A program made the translations under genes and the position numbers. A stretch of 64,000 bases of DNA. It comes from Thiocapsa bogorovii. GTDB taxonomy: Bacteria > Pseudomonadota > Gammaproteobacteria > Chromatiales > Chromatiaceae. The notes under the pieces are model-generated. The model was given only the letters and a program-made list of their open reading frames with translations. It searched no databases and had not been told where the DNA came from. Within the stretch, counting starts at the first letter, position 1. Each line of letters begins with the position of its first letter. Shown one piece after another: positions 37,096-49,005 of the stretch. Location of the stretch: NCBI RefSeq assembly GCF_021228795.1, contig NZ_CP089309.1, forward strand, positions 1,860,001 through 1,924,000, written 5' to 3'.

Positions 37096-37911
37096 TCAGG
37101 CGACGCCGACGGCCTGGTGCAGATAGGCAACCGCATGCTGATTCAGCCCGAGTTTGGACGCGAGCTCTTGCAGGTAACGCTTCTCGGCATCGGTGTCGAC
37201 CTGGATCGTCATCAGCGAGGCGGTATAGATCTGCGCTGCCGCCTGCTGGTTAGGCACCGCACGTGCGATGGCATCGGTCTCCATCGGCTTCTGCATCTCG
37301 GCGAGCACGAACTGGCGCTCCTCCTCGGAGACGCCGTCCTCCTGCATCTTGCCGAGCAGGCGCTGTGCTTCCTGTTGGTCGATCTGGCCGTCGGCCTTGG
37401 CGGCATTGATCATGGCGCGAATGGTCAATGTTGCCATGTCCTGGACCTTTTGCTCCTCCGCGGCATTGGCTGGCTTGCGCAGGCCGGCAATGATGGCGCT
37501 GGCATCATCGAGGCTGAAGCCTCCGCCAGCTTCGGCTGGGGCGGTGGCCTGCCCGCTGTCGGACATCATCTGCCTGGCCATGCCGAGCGCCTGAGCGGCC
37601 AGTGCACCGAACATCGAGAGCGCGCCGGCGCCGGCGGCGGTATTGCCGGAGCTGGCGACATTGGGGCCGCCCTGGCCACTGAAGATGGTGCCGCCGAGCT
37701 TTTTGAGTATGTCGAAGGGCAGACCGCCGCCACCCTGGCTGCCACCACTCATCATCGGCCCGGCAATCTTGCCGAGCATGTCGAATAGACTGCCGCCGGG
37801 GCCGCCTTGCTGCGGCATACCGCCTTGGCGGCCGAGCATATCCTGCAGTCGGCCGGCGGATGGACCCATGCCGCCTTGCATGAGTGAGCCAAGAATGTCG
37901 AACGGGTTCAT
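37096..37911 (-). CDS. DUF533 / TerB-like protein
   Basis: A 271-residue protein of the DUF533 (YebE) family. The N-terminal 125 residues are Gly/Met/Gln-rich and repetitive, with FDILGSLMQGGMG, FDMLGKIAGPMM and FDILKKLGGTIF as three similar units. A TerB-like helical domain follows (about 130-271) with MINAAKADGQIDQQEAQRLL, an EF-like acidic loop common in this family, and SLMTIQVDTDAEKRYLQELA. E. coli YebE is an inner-membrane-associated envelope-stress (Cpx) protein; its role is unknown. It stands alone with its own terminator. Confidence 0.88.
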   Translation of the reverse strand: MNPFDILGSLMQGGMGPSAGRLQDMLGRQGGMPQQGGPGGSLFDMLGKIAGPMMSGGSQGGGGLPFDILKKLGGTIFSGQGGPNVASSGNTAAGAGALSMFGALAAQALGMARQMMSDSGQATAPAEAGGGFSLDDASAIIAGLRKPANAAEEQKVQDMATLTIRAMINAAKADGQIDQQEAQRLLGKMQEDGVSEEERQFVLAEMQKPMETDAIARAVPNQQAAAQIYTASLMTIQVDTDAEKRYLQELASKLGLNQHAVAYLHQAVGVA

Positions 37912-38257
37912 ATCAGCGCTCCAATTTTAATGGCGACCGCGTTGCCGGAGACGGATCTCCGTCGCAGCGGAGATGATGGCCGGCGGACAACCCGCCCGGC
38001 CGTGCTCAAGCGACTGCTCCATCGGTGACGGGCTCCCATCCGTCGTTGTCGTCCTAGCGAAATTCGGCGCACGATTCGGATGATCTGGCCTACCTCCGAA
38101 GCTCTGCTCCGGATAGGGCGAGTACTGGCGGGCTCAGCTCTCTATCGAGTTGCTCAACGCGCAAGCTTAAACGGCAGAGTCCGTAGCCGCCCCCTTCGCA
38201 GCGGCCGACCGCATGGACAGCCCCGACATTCCGACCCGGTACGCCCGGCCGACGAGC
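37912..38257. other. Gene-free region
   Basis: 346 bases between the DUF533 start and the nudB stop, both leftward, so it must contain the DUF533 promoter. A short palindrome GACGGATCTCCGTC lies near 37952-37966. No reading frame or repeat copy was recognised. Confidence 0.5.
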
Positions 38258-38704
38258 CTACCAGGCAATCCCGGCCAGCCCGCGAATGGCATCGCGATTG
38301 GTACGAGACGTCGCAAGGGCCAACGCCGGTTGAGCCGCTAGCCATCGATACTGCGTATGCTCGCGCGGATTGAGGCGAATCAAGCGTCGCGTTTCAAGCA
38401 TGAGGGCGAACCAGTATTCGCGATTGAAGCAGACGTTGGGTGCGTAGCGTTTCCGCCAAGCTTGGATAATCGGAAAGAGGTTTGAGTGATGCAGATCGAT
38501 TAGCGCGCCGCCGACCAGCAAGCCTGTTTCTTCGAAGACCTCACGCGCCGCCGCATGTCGCGGCGACTCCCCGGGCGCCAGGCTGCCGGTGACCGACTGC
38601 CAGAAGCCAGCGGGGCGGGTCCGTTTCAAGAGCAGAAACTCGCCGCCGCGGGTGCAGATGACGACCAGCACCGATTGAGCGCGCTTGCGTGTCTCATCCG
38701 ACAT
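38258..38704 (-). CDS. nudB: Dihydroneopterin triphosphate diphosphatase
   Basis: NudB removes pyrophosphate from dihydroneopterin triphosphate in folate synthesis. The Nudix box is complete: GSLAPGESPRHAAAREVFEE followed by TGL. NREYWFAL and a conserved basic C-terminus agree with the family. The ATG of MSDETRKRAQSV has GGAG 9 bases upstream and gives 148 residues (E. coli 150). A second possible start at 38839, just 8 bases after aspS and with GAGGCGGGG before it, would add 45 residues of low complexity. It lies downstream of aspS, a common arrangement. Confidence 0.9.
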   Translation of the reverse strand: MSDETRKRAQSVLVVICTRGGEFLLLKRTRPAGFWQSVTGSLAPGESPRHAAAREVFEETGLLVGGALIDLHHSNLFPIIQAWRKRYAPNVCFNREYWFALMLETRRLIRLNPREHTQYRWLAAQPALALATSRTNRDAIRGLAGIAW

Positions 38705-38846
38705 GGATGCGGGCTCCAACGGCGGCTCATCGGCTTGGACGGCGAGCGCAATGCTCCGCGCCTCCTCGAGCGACCGCACCGACCGCACGGAATCACCGAC
38801 AACCGGCCCCGGCATCATCCCCGCCGCATCGACAGCCATCCCCGCC

Positions 38847-40625
38847 TCAGGCCCGCAGCCTGATGCGCAGCGCGAGCTCCTTGAGCTGGGTCTCGTCGAC
38901 GGCCGAGGGGGCGTCGGTGAGCAGGCAGGCGGCACTCTGGGTCTTGGGGAAGGCCATGACGTCGCGGATCGAGCTCGCGCCGGTCATCAGCATGACGAGG
39001 CGATCCAGACCGAAAGCGATGCCGCCATGCGGCGGACAACCGAAGCGCAGCGCCTTGAGCAGGAAGCCGAAACGGTCCTCCGCCTGCTCGTCGCTGATGG
39101 CCAAGAGCTTGAAGACCTGCCGCTGAACGGCGTCGCGATGGATACGAATGGAACCGCCGCCGATCTCGGTTCCGTTCAGCACCATGTCGTAGGCACGCGA
39201 GAGACAGGCGCCCGGATCGCTCTCGAGCAGCTCCAGCTGTTCCTCTTTCGGCGCCGTGAAGGGATGGTGCAGGGCGACCCAGCGCTGATTGACGGCATCG
39301 CGCTCGAACATCGGAAAGTCCACCACCCAGACCGGGTGCCAGCCCTCGGCGAGCAGCCCGCGATCTTGACCGAGCCGAACCCGCAGCGCGCCCATCGACT
39401 CGTTGACCACCGTGGTCTTGTCGGCGCCGAAGAAGATGAGATCCCCATCGACGGCCTCGGTGCGGGTCATGATGGCGTCGACCGCGCTGTCGGGGAGGAA
39501 CTTGAGGATCGGCGACTGCAGGCCCTCGCGCCCTTTTTCCGCCCAGGCGTTCACCTTGATGTAGGCCAGGCCCTTCGCACCATAGATGCCGACGAACTGG
39601 GTGTAGCCGTCGATCTCCTTGCGCGAGAGCTCCCCGCCGCGCGGCAGACGCAAGGCCACGACGCGACCCTCCGGGTCTTGCGCCGGCTCGGCGAAGACCT
39701 TGAAGTCGACCCCGGCCATCAGATCGCCGACGTCGATCAGCTCCAGGGGCACGCGCAGATCCGGACGATCCGAGCCGAAGCGACGCATCGACTCGGCATA
39801 GGTCAGACGCGGGAAGGGATCGGGCAGCTCGACACCCTGCACATCGCGGAAGAGCGCGCGGATCATGGTCTCCATGATCCCCATCAGCTCGTCCTCGGTC
39901 ATGAAGGAGACCTCGATGTCGAGCTGGGTGAACTCGGGCTGGCGATCCGCGCGCAGATCCTCGTCGCGGAAACAACGGGCGATCTGATAGTAGCGGTCCA
40001 TGCCGGACATCATGAGCAACTGCTTGAAGAGCTGCGGCGACTGCGGCAGCGCGAAGAACTCGCCCGGATGGGTGCGGCTGGGGACCAGATAGTCGCGTGC
40101 GCCCTCGGGCGTCGATTTGGTCAGGATCGGGGTTTCGATGTCGAGAAAGCCCTGCGCGTCGAGGAAGGAGCGCATCGCCCGGGTCACTTGGCTGCGCGTG
40201 CGCAGGCGCGCCTGCATCTCGGGGCGACGCAGATCCAGGTAGCGATAGCGCAGACGCAACTCCTCGGAGGCGTCGGCGCCGTGCTCGTCGAGCTGGATCG
40301 GCGGGGTCTCGGAGGCGTTGAGGATCTCCAGATCCAGGCCCAACACCTCGATCTCGCCGGTCGGCAGATCCGGGTTGACGGTGCCTGCCGGGCGCGGTCG
40401 CACCCGACCCGTAAGTTTGAGCACATACTCGCTGCGCGCTTGCTCGGCACGGGCGAAGACCTCGGCGCGATCCGGATCGAGCACGACTTGGACCAGCCCG
40501 TCGCGGTCGCGCAGATCGATGAAGATCACCCCGCCATGATCCCGACGCCGATGCACCCAGCCGCACAATACGACCTCTTGGCCCTCATGGCTGCTGTTCA
40601 GTTCTCCACAGTAATGCGTGCGCAT
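38847..40625 (-). CDS. aspS: Aspartyl-tRNA synthetase, probably non-discriminating
   Basis: A class II synthetase charging tRNA-Asp. The 592-residue protein opens [18 protein letters not shown] with an OB-fold anticodon domain. It has motif 2 region [20 protein letters not shown] and motif 3 [15 protein letters not shown], plus the bacterial GAD insertion. The anticodon-domain sequence [13 protein letters not shown] carries the His-Gly-Gly seen in non-discriminating enzymes (such as that of Pseudomonas aeruginosa), which also charge tRNA-Asn. That would require a GatCAB amidotransferase elsewhere. The start is the well-conserved MRTHYCG. Confidence 0.96.
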   Translation of the reverse strand: MRTHYCGELNSSHEGQEVVLCGWVHRRRDHGGVIFIDLRDRDGLVQVVLDPDRAEVFARAEQARSEYVLKLTGRVRPRPAGTVNPDLPTGEIEVLGLDLEILNASETPPIQLDEHGADASEELRLRYRYLDLRRPEMQARLRTRSQVTRAMRSFLDAQGFLDIETPILTKSTPEGARDYLVPSRTHPGEFFALPQSPQLFKQLLMMSGMDRYYQIARCFRDEDLRADRQPEFTQLDIEVSFMTEDELMGIMETMIRALFRDVQGVELPDPFPRLTYAESMRRFGSDRPDLRVPLELIDVGDLMAGVDFKVFAEPAQDPEGRVVALRLPRGGELSRKEIDGYTQFVGIYGAKGLAYIKVNAWAEKGREGLQSPILKFLPDSAVDAIMTRTEAVDGDLIFFGADKTTVVNESMGALRVRLGQDRGLLAEGWHPVWVVDFPMFERDAVNQRWVALHHPFTAPKEEQLELLESDPGACLSRAYDMVLNGTEIGGGSIRIHRDAVQRQVFKLLAISDEQAEDRFGFLLKALRFGCPPHGGIAFGLDRLVMLMTGASSIRDVMAFPKTQSAACLLTDAPSAVDETQLKELALRIRLRA

Positions 40626-40728
40626 CGTCGTCTCGCCTCGTGTCTTCGCATCGAGCGACGCAAAAGCGCGTCGCTCGATGAGGTGTATTGCGTGATGGGA
40701 TGGGGAAAGGTCGGTCGCCGCGTCCGGC

Positions 40729-41094
40729 TCAAGCCGCGGGCTTTTTTTCGACCGGCTTCGGCTTCGGGGCGGCGCTCGCATCCGGCTTCGCCGTCGCGCT
40801 GCTGCCCTTGTCGCCCGAGCCGGAGCCAGAGCCGGACTTGGACCCGGAAGCCGCACTGTCGCCCGACTTGGTCTCTTTCTTCTCACCACTGTCGTGCAGA
40901 TTTTTCTGATTCGACTTCTTGAAATCGGTCTCATACCAACCGCCGCCCTTCAACCTGAAGGCGGCAGCGGAGATCTGCTTGCGCAGCGTCGGCTGACCGC
41001 ACGCGGGGCAGTCGACCAGGGGCGGGTCGCTGATCTTCTGAATCTGCTCAAGCTCATGACCGCAGGACTCGCAGCGGTACTCGTAGATCGGCAT
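40729..41094 (-). CDS. FmdB-family zinc ribbon protein
   Basis: A 121-residue protein. The N-terminal 45 residues form the FmdB/CxxC zinc ribbon ([20 protein letters not shown] ... CPACG). [20 protein letters not shown] follows, and then a disordered Ser/Gly/Lys/Ala/Pro tail ([16 protein letters not shown]). The family is often called putative regulatory protein but has no proven function. It lies 103 bases upstream of aspS on the same strand, the usual neighbour in gammaproteobacteria. The start ATG follows TTTGAGGAACG. Confidence 0.92.
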   Translation of the reverse strand: MPIYEYRCESCGHELEQIQKISDPPLVDCPACGQPTLRKQISAAAFRLKGGGWYETDFKKSNQKNLHDSGEKKETKSGDSAASGSKSGSGSGSGDKGSSATAKPDASAAPKPKPVEKKPAA

Positions 41095-41212
41095 CGTTCG
41101 TTCCTCAAACAAAAACAAGCTGGCGCCGATTATCAGGCGTTGCCGGGAGATTTCATACCGCACGACGCAGACCGACCTCTCGACGACAACCGCCGCTCGA
41201 CCCGTCTCGTGC

Positions 41213-41229
41213 TACACTGAACTAGTGTA
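41213..41229. promoter_or_regulatory. Candidate VapB operator
   Basis: A perfect dyad TACACT-GAACT-AGTGTA lies 18 bases upstream of the antitoxin start codon. The left arm TACACT could also serve as a -10 box. Ribbon-helix-helix antitoxins repress their own operon by binding such dyads, so autoregulation is inferred. Confidence 0.5.
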
Positions 41230-41246
41230 CTCGTGGAGAGACCATC

Positions 41247-41486
41247 ATGGCCAATCTGACAATCACCGTCGACGACGAGGTTCTCAAGCAGGCGCGAATC
41301 CGCGCACTCGAAGAGAACAGCTCGGTCAACGCCATACTGGGGCGCTACCTGCAGGACTACGCGCGAGCCGACGAGGCGCGACAGCGCCGCCAGGACGCGC
41401 TCGACGCCCTCCTTGCGTTGGCGCAGCAATGCGGCTGCGGACGCGGCGGACAAACCTGGACGCGAGCGGATCTGCATGAGCGGTGA
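41247..41486 (+). CDS. VapB/FitA-type ribbon-helix-helix antitoxin
   Basis: A 79-residue protein. The N-terminal strand and helices MANLTITVDDEVLKQARIRA and SVNAILGRYLQDYA fit a ribbon-helix-helix DNA-binding dimer. The C-terminal part (WTRADLHER) is the expected toxin-binding tail. The start is supported by GGAGAGACC. The stop overlaps the toxin start by 11 bases, the usual translational coupling of a type II toxin-antitoxin pair. Confidence 0.88.
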   Translation: MANLTITVDDEVLKQARIRALEENSSVNAILGRYLQDYARADEARQRRQDALDALLALAQQCGCGRGGQTWTRADLHER

Positions 41487-41919
41487 GATCCGTTTTTTGG
41501 ACACCAGTATCCTGGTCTATCTCTTCGACGGCGATGAGCCGACAAAACAGGCGATTGCCGAGCGGATCTTTCGCGACGATTCCGGGATTCGACTCAGCAC
41601 CCAGGTGCTGGCGGAATTTTATGTCACGGTCACCCGCAAATTGGGGCGTCCGATGTCGCCCGAACAAGGCTTGGCCGCCGCGCAACACTTCAAGACGTAT
41701 CCTGTCGCGCCGATCACCCAAGACCTGGTCACGCGAGGCATCAGCCGCAGCATCGACTCGCGGATCTCCTTTTGGGACGGACTGATCGTCGAAACCGCAC
41801 TGGCCGAAAAGGCTCGACTGCTGGTCACGGAAGACCTTCAGGACGGCTGGACGATCGGGACCATGCGGGTGTGGAATCCCTTCACGCCGACCGGCAGCGA
41901 CAGGCCCCGGCCATGCTGA
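41476..41919 (+). CDS. VapC-type PIN-domain ribonuclease toxin
   Basis: A 147-residue PIN-domain toxin, expected to cleave tRNA or rRNA when released from its antitoxin. Acidic metal ligands are visible in order: RFLDTSILVYLFDGDE, VLAEFYVTVTR, ISFWDGLIVETAL and LLVTEDLQDG, so the catalytic site looks intact. The start ATG lies within the antitoxin gene. The SDR gene follows 19 bases after the stop but is probably unrelated. Confidence 0.9.
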   Translation: MSGEIRFLDTSILVYLFDGDEPTKQAIAERIFRDDSGIRLSTQVLAEFYVTVTRKLGRPMSPEQGLAAAQHFKTYPVAPITQDLVTRGISRSIDSRISFWDGLIVETALAEKARLLVTEDLQDGWTIGTMRVWNPFTPTGSDRPRPC

Positions 41920-41938
41920 ACACCGATGCAAACCGCCG

Positions 41939-42793
41939 ATGACATCCTCGACCAAGCGATCCATCCTCCTCACCGGCTGCTCCAGCGGCATCGGGTTCAC
42001 GTGCGCAATGGGCTTGGCCCGACGCGACTGGCTGGTGATCGCCTCCGCGCGCAAAGCGCAAGACGTGTCGCGCCTGAAGGAGCAGGGTCTCACGGCCGTT
42101 CAACTCGACCTGGACGACCCCGAGAGTATCGCCGACGCGCTCGCGCAAACCCTGGACATCACCGGCGGCAGGCTCGATGCGCTCTTCAACAACGGCGCCT
42201 ACGGACAACCCGGCGCGGTCGAGGATCTCAGCCGAGATGTCCTGCGCGCCCAACTGGAGACCAATCTGCTGGGCTGGCATGATCTGACCTGCCGGGTTAT
42301 CCCCATCATGCGCAAGCAAGGCCATGGGCGCATCGTTCAGAACAGCTCCATCCTCGGCTTCATTCCGCTCCCCTTTCGCGGCGCCTATGTCGCGAGCAAA
42401 TACGCCCTGGAAGGGCTCACGGACACCCTGCGTCTCGAGCTGCGCGGCAGCGGGATCTCGGTCTCCTTGATCGAGCCGGGGCCCATCCTGAGTCGCTTTC
42501 GCGACAACGCCTACCTGGCCTTGAAGGCGAACATCGACACCGAGCACAGCGTCCACCATGCAGCCTACGCGCGTGCGCAGCAGCGACTCACCAAGACCGG
42601 CGCCGCCCAGCCCTTCACGCTCCCGCCCGAAGCCGTACTGAAGAAGCTTATCCATGCCCTGGAAAGCCCGCGACCGCGGATTCGCTATGCGGTCACCGTC
42701 CCCACTCACCTCTTCGGCGTGCTCACCCGGCTCCTGCCGGACAGCGCGCTGGACTCGGTCATCGCACGCATCTCACGTGGGGGTGCCGGGTAG
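41939..42793 (+). CDS. Short-chain dehydrogenase/reductase
   Basis: A 284-residue SDR. The cofactor motif is TGCSSGIG, the NNAG equivalent is NNGAYG, and the active site is QNSSILG plus YVASKYALEG. The C-terminal extension of about 70 residues (PRIRYAVTVPTHLFGVLTRL) is typical of YbbO/retinol-dehydrogenase-like bacterial SDRs. The substrate is unknown. The start ATG is at MTSSTKRSILL. The gene ends 63 bases before the singlet palindromic repeat and is convergent with greA. Confidence 0.87.
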   Translation: MTSSTKRSILLTGCSSGIGFTCAMGLARRDWLVIASARKAQDVSRLKEQGLTAVQLDLDDPESIADALAQTLDITGGRLDALFNNGAYGQPGAVEDLSRDVLRAQLETNLLGWHDLTCRVIPIMRKQGHGRIVQNSSILGFIPLPFRGAYVASKYALEGLTDTLRLELRGSGISVSLIEPGPILSRFRDNAYLALKANIDTEHSVHHAAYARAQQRLTKTGAAQPFTLPPEAVLKKLIHALESPRPRIRYAVTVPTHLFGVLTRLLPDSALDSVIARISRGGAG

Positions 42794-42856
42794 CCGCAAC
42801 CGCCGCCAGTCATCACGCCCCACCCTGCGGCCCCGATCGATCCACGAAAAACATGC

Positions 42857-42945
42857 GTTTAAACCGCGTCCCGCCGGCGAATGGAGGCCAGCCGACGCCA
42901 ACCTCACCAACAACCATCACAACTCCCGCCGGACGCGGTTTAAAC
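42857..42945. repeat. Singlet palindromic module (D), 15-bp terminal inverted repeats
   Basis: An 89-base unit bounded by GTTTAAACCGCGTCC and its exact complement GGACGCGGTTTAAAC. The interior shares CCGCC and CCAACCTC-like blocks with the second module of the doublet at 5770-5957. Its right end supplies the TAA stop of greA (42940-42942). Confidence 0.85.
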
Positions 42946-43416
42946 GTACTTGACTTCCAGAATTTCGAACTCCCGAATACCGCCGGGCACCTGCACCGAG
43001 GTCACATCGCCTTCGCTCTTGCCGATCAGACAGCGTGCGATGGGCGAGCCGACCGAGATCTTGCCTTGTTTCAGATCGGCCTCGTCTTCCCCGACGATCT
43101 GAAAGCTATGCTCGATATCCTTGTCCAACTCCAGCACCTGCACAGTCGCGCCGAAGACGACCCGCCCGCTGGCGGCAAGCTGCGTCACGTCGATGATCTG
43201 GGCGTTCGCGAGCTTGCCTTCGATATCCTGGATACGCCCTTCGACAAAACCCTGCTGCTCGCGCGCGGCATGGTACTCGGCGTTCTCCTTCAGATCGCCG
43301 TGCGCCCGCGCCTCGGCGATCGCCTCGATGATGCGGGGGCGCTCGACACGCTTGAGCCGCTCGAGCTCTTCGCGCAATTTCTCAGCGCCTCCGACGGTCA
43401 GAGGGACCTGATTCAT
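42940..43416 (-). CDS. greA: Transcription elongation factor GreA
   Basis: GreA rescues backtracked RNA polymerase by stimulating transcript cleavage. The 158-residue protein has the coiled-coil tip with the acidic pair in [19 protein letters not shown] and [13 protein letters not shown], and the C-terminal FKBP-like domain ending [13 protein letters not shown]. The ATG follows GAGGAAAT. It is the normal size and lies downstream of carB on the same strand, the common carAB-greA order, but the terminator after carB separates them. The stop codon is formed by the end of a palindromic repeat. Confidence 0.96.
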   Translation of the reverse strand: MNQVPLTVGGAEKLREELERLKRVERPRIIEAIAEARAHGDLKENAEYHAAREQQGFVEGRIQDIEGKLANAQIIDVTQLAASGRVVFGATVQVLELDKDIEHSFQIVGEDEADLKQGKISVGSPIARCLIGKSEGDVTSVQVPGGIREFEILEVKYV

Positions 43417-43512
43417 GGGTGATTTCCTCGTCTGGATGCACCGCCTTCGTCACGTATGCGGATCGGGCCGGAGGCCCTCGCGAGTCGGATCTTAGGGGTG
43501 TCGCATAGAAAA

Positions 43513-43538
43513 CGTTGCGGGCGCCGAAGGGCGCCCGC
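43513..43538 (-). terminator. Rho-independent terminator of carAB
   Basis: A 9-bp perfect stem (GCGGGCGCC / GGCGCCCGC) with loop of four bases begins 9 bases after the carB stop. On the transcribed strand it is followed by AACGTTTTC, giving a short T-run. Confidence 0.8.
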
Positions 43539-43546
43539 GAGGTTGG

Positions 43547-46756
<3,210 letters not shown>

Positions 46757-46774
46757 GGAGGTTCATTCGCCGGT

Positions 46775-46966
46775 TAAACCGCGCCCAGCGCGGTATGCGA
46801 TGTTTTTGGATGGGATCGGCTCCGGCAGACCTGACGATCGCTGGAGCCGGCGCGGTTTAAGATATTAAAAACAATACCCTTTTAAACCGCGACCCCGCTA
46901 ACGGCCGTGGATGCACCAAACGTCGAGTACACTCGAAGATCAGCATCTGGCTCCGGGCGCGGTTTA
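46775..46966 (+). repeat. Doublet copy (B) of TTTAAACCGCG palindromic repeat family, inside the car operon
   Basis: 192 bases bounded by TAAACCGCGCCC and its exact complement GGGCGCGGTTTA. Two modules (46775-46861 and 46881-46966) are separated by an A/T-rich linker. Module 1 has the internal stem CGGCTCC / GGAGCCG and module 2 TCGAGT / ACTCGA. It aligns throughout with 5770-5957. Its last three bases are the carA stop codon. Confidence 0.9.
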
Positions 46967-48109
46967 GGCCTTGCGGGCGCCCATGAGCTCGATGAAACGA
47001 TCGAAGAGCGATGCAAGATCGTGGGGACCCGGACTGGCCTCGGGGTGACCCTGGAATCCGAATGCCGGGCGATCCCGATGCCGGATGCCCTGCAGACTGC
47101 CGTCGAACAAGGAACGATGGGTGGCCTCGACCGTCGGGGGCAGACTCTCCTCGTCGACCGCGAAGCCGTGGTTCTGGCTGCTGATCATGACCTCGCCCGT
47201 AGCGAGATCCTGGACCGGATGATTCGCGCCGTGATGTCCGAACTTCATCTTGAGCGTGCGCGCACCGCTGGCAAGGCCGAGCAGCTGGTGCCCGAGACAG
47301 ATGCCGAAAAGCGGCATGTCGTTGCCAAGCAGCTCGCGGATCGCCTCGATCGCATAGTCGCAGGGCTCCGGATCGCCAGGGCCGTTGGAGAGAAACACCC
47401 CGTCCGGCTTCAGAGCCAGCACCGTGGTCGCAGGCATGTGCGCCGGCACGACCGTCACATGACAGCCGCGCGAGGCGAGCATCCGAAGGATGTTGCGCTT
47501 GATGCCGTAGTCGTAGGCGACCACGTGAAACGGCAGGCGATCGCCGACCGGATGGATGGATTCGGGATGGCCTTCGCCCAGGACCCAGACGCCTTGGGTC
47601 CAGGAATAGGTCTCGGAGGTCGAGACCTCTTTCGCCAGGTCCATGCCCTTGAGGCCCGGAAAGCCCTGTGCGGCGTGCAGAGCCGCCGCCTCGTCAATCC
47701 CCTCGCCAGCCTGAAGGCAGCCGTTTTGGGCACCCTTCTCGCGCAGCAGGCGGGTCAGGCGTCGGGTGTCGATATCGGCAATGCCGAGGATGCCGTGGCG
47801 CTGCAAATAGGCGTCGAGACGCTCGGTCATGCGAAAGTTGCTGGGGAGGATCGGCAGGTTGCGGATGATGAGGCCGGCGGCCTGAACGCGGTCGGACTCC
47901 TCGTCCTCAGGGTTGGTGCCGACGTTACCGATATGCGGATAGGTCAGGGTGACGAGCTGTCGCAGATACGAAGGATCCGTGAGGATCTCCTGATATCCGG
48001 ACATGGCGGTGTTGAACACCACCTCGCCGATGCTCGATCCATCGGCGCCGATCGACGTTCCCCGGAAGACGGAGCCGTCCTCCAGCACGAGTACCGCGGG
48101 TTTGCTCAA
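46964..48109 (-). CDS. carA: Carbamoyl-phosphate synthase small subunit
   Basis: The glutaminase subunit that supplies ammonia to CarB. The 381-residue protein (E. coli 382) starts at TTG ([20 protein letters not shown]) with GGAG 6 bases before it; translating further upstream adds Arg/Pro-rich residues. The class I amidotransferase site is [13 protein letters not shown] (Cys nucleophile), with the His-Glu pair in [11 protein letters not shown]. The TAA stop is contributed by the repeat at 46775-46966. Transcription probably starts in the 337-base leader up to trxC. Confidence 0.97.
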   Translation of the reverse strand: MSKPAVLVLEDGSVFRGTSIGADGSSIGEVVFNTAMSGYQEILTDPSYLRQLVTLTYPHIGNVGTNPEDEESDRVQAAGLIIRNLPILPSNFRMTERLDAYLQRHGILGIADIDTRRLTRLLREKGAQNGCLQAGEGIDEAAALHAAQGFPGLKGMDLAKEVSTSETYSWTQGVWVLGEGHPESIHPVGDRLPFHVVAYDYGIKRNILRMLASRGCHVTVVPAHMPATTVLALKPDGVFLSNGPGDPEPCDYAIEAIRELLGNDMPLFGICLGHQLLGLASGARTLKMKFGHHGANHPVQDLATGEVMISSQNHGFAVDEESLPPTVEATHRSLFDGSLQGIRHRDRPAFGFQGHPEASPGPHDLASLFDRFIELMGARKA

Positions 48110-48446
48110 GGGTTTCTCCGATCCGGGCGGGGGCGTGCAACGGCCGCGACGCGAGCGAGTGTGACGGCGCGATGACACCTGGGCGGGCACACGGGCACCA
48201 CCCTGACCCGCCGGAATTCTAAAGAAGCCGCGCGCGGGTGTCCATGCGCACCGTGATGACGAACGACGACAAGCCGCAGAACGTCAGCACTGAAAACCGC
48301 CCGCGCTGCCGGCCGCGATATCCGCAACACGATCTGCGTCTCGGACCCGGCGTCGGATCCCGTGCTAAACGGCGCCGACTCCAGCGGTCGTCAAAACTGC
48401 CGGGGCCGATCCCATCCAAAACATCGCATACCGCACCGGGCGCGGC
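48110..48446. other. carA leader region
   Basis: 337 bases upstream of carA and downstream of trxC, both leftward. It contains the singlet repeat (48366-48450), which also ends trxC. No leader peptide or recognisable arginine/pyrimidine operator (ARG box, PyrR-type hairpin) was found. The rest is unassigned promoter DNA. Confidence 0.5.
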
Positions 48447-48450
48447 TTAA
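48366..48450 (-). repeat. Singlet palindromic module (C)
   Basis: Read on the minus strand, this 85-base unit matches module 1 of the doublets from GCCGCGCCCGG through GATGGGATCGG and GACGACCGCTGGAGTCGG to the GCCGTTTA end. Its right end on the plus strand contributes the TAA stop codon of trxC (48447-48449). Confidence 0.85.
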
Positions 48451-48881
48451 AGCGCCTGCCGCGCCCAGGTGATGATTCCGTTCGTATCCATCGCCCCGGC
48501 GGTGCGCGCAACCTCGGCACCGCCGCGGAACAGCGCCAGGGTCGGGATACTGCGGATGCCGAAACGCGCACCCAGGGCCCGCGCCTCCTCGGTGTTGATC
48601 TTGACCAGACGCATGCTCGGCTCAAGCCGACCGGCAGCAGCCTCGAAAGCGGGTGCCATCATCCGACAGGGTCCGCACCAAGGCGCCCAAAAATCCACCA
48701 AGAGCGGCAGGTCGCTGCGCGAGAGATGACGCGCAAAACGGGACTCGTCCAGGGCCAGCGGCTGACCGAGAAACAGCGGACCGTGACACTTTCCGCATTT
48801 CGCAGCGGCTCCGAGACGCTGCCGAGGGACCCGGTTGACCGCGTCGCAGGCAGGACAGACAACATGAAGCGATTCGGACAT
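48447..48881 (-). CDS. trxC: Thioredoxin 2
   Basis: A cytosolic disulfide reductase. The 144-residue protein has the extra N-terminal zinc site that defines TrxC (C9, C12, C29, C32; VCPACDAVNR and KCGKCHG). The thioredoxin fold follows, with WCGPC (C69, C72) and the cis-proline in RSIPTLALF. It starts at MSESLHVV after AAGGAG. It is divergent from cnoX, with 124 bases between the start codons. The stop codon belongs to a palindromic repeat copy. Confidence 0.96.
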   Translation of the reverse strand: MSESLHVVCPACDAVNRVPRQRLGAAAKCGKCHGPLFLGQPLALDESRFARHLSRSDLPLLVDFWAPWCGPCRMMAPAFEAAAGRLEPSMRLVKINTEEARALGARFGIRSIPTLALFRGGAEVARTAGAMDTNGIITWARQAL

Positions 48882-49005
48882 GGCGATGACTCCTTGCGGT
48901 TGTATCCGGATACCGGGCTCGATCGGCTTGAATCGACTTCATCGGACAGCTATGTTCGAGGATTAAATCCACGCCATCCGATCCGTTTGAAGGAGTGTCC
49001 CGATC

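Noticed and set aside
38685-40922. 745-codon open frame opposite aspS
   Set aside because: It is a GC-rich antisense shadow. Its product is Gln/His/Arg-rich and low in hydrophobics, while the opposite strand encodes an unmistakable AspRS.
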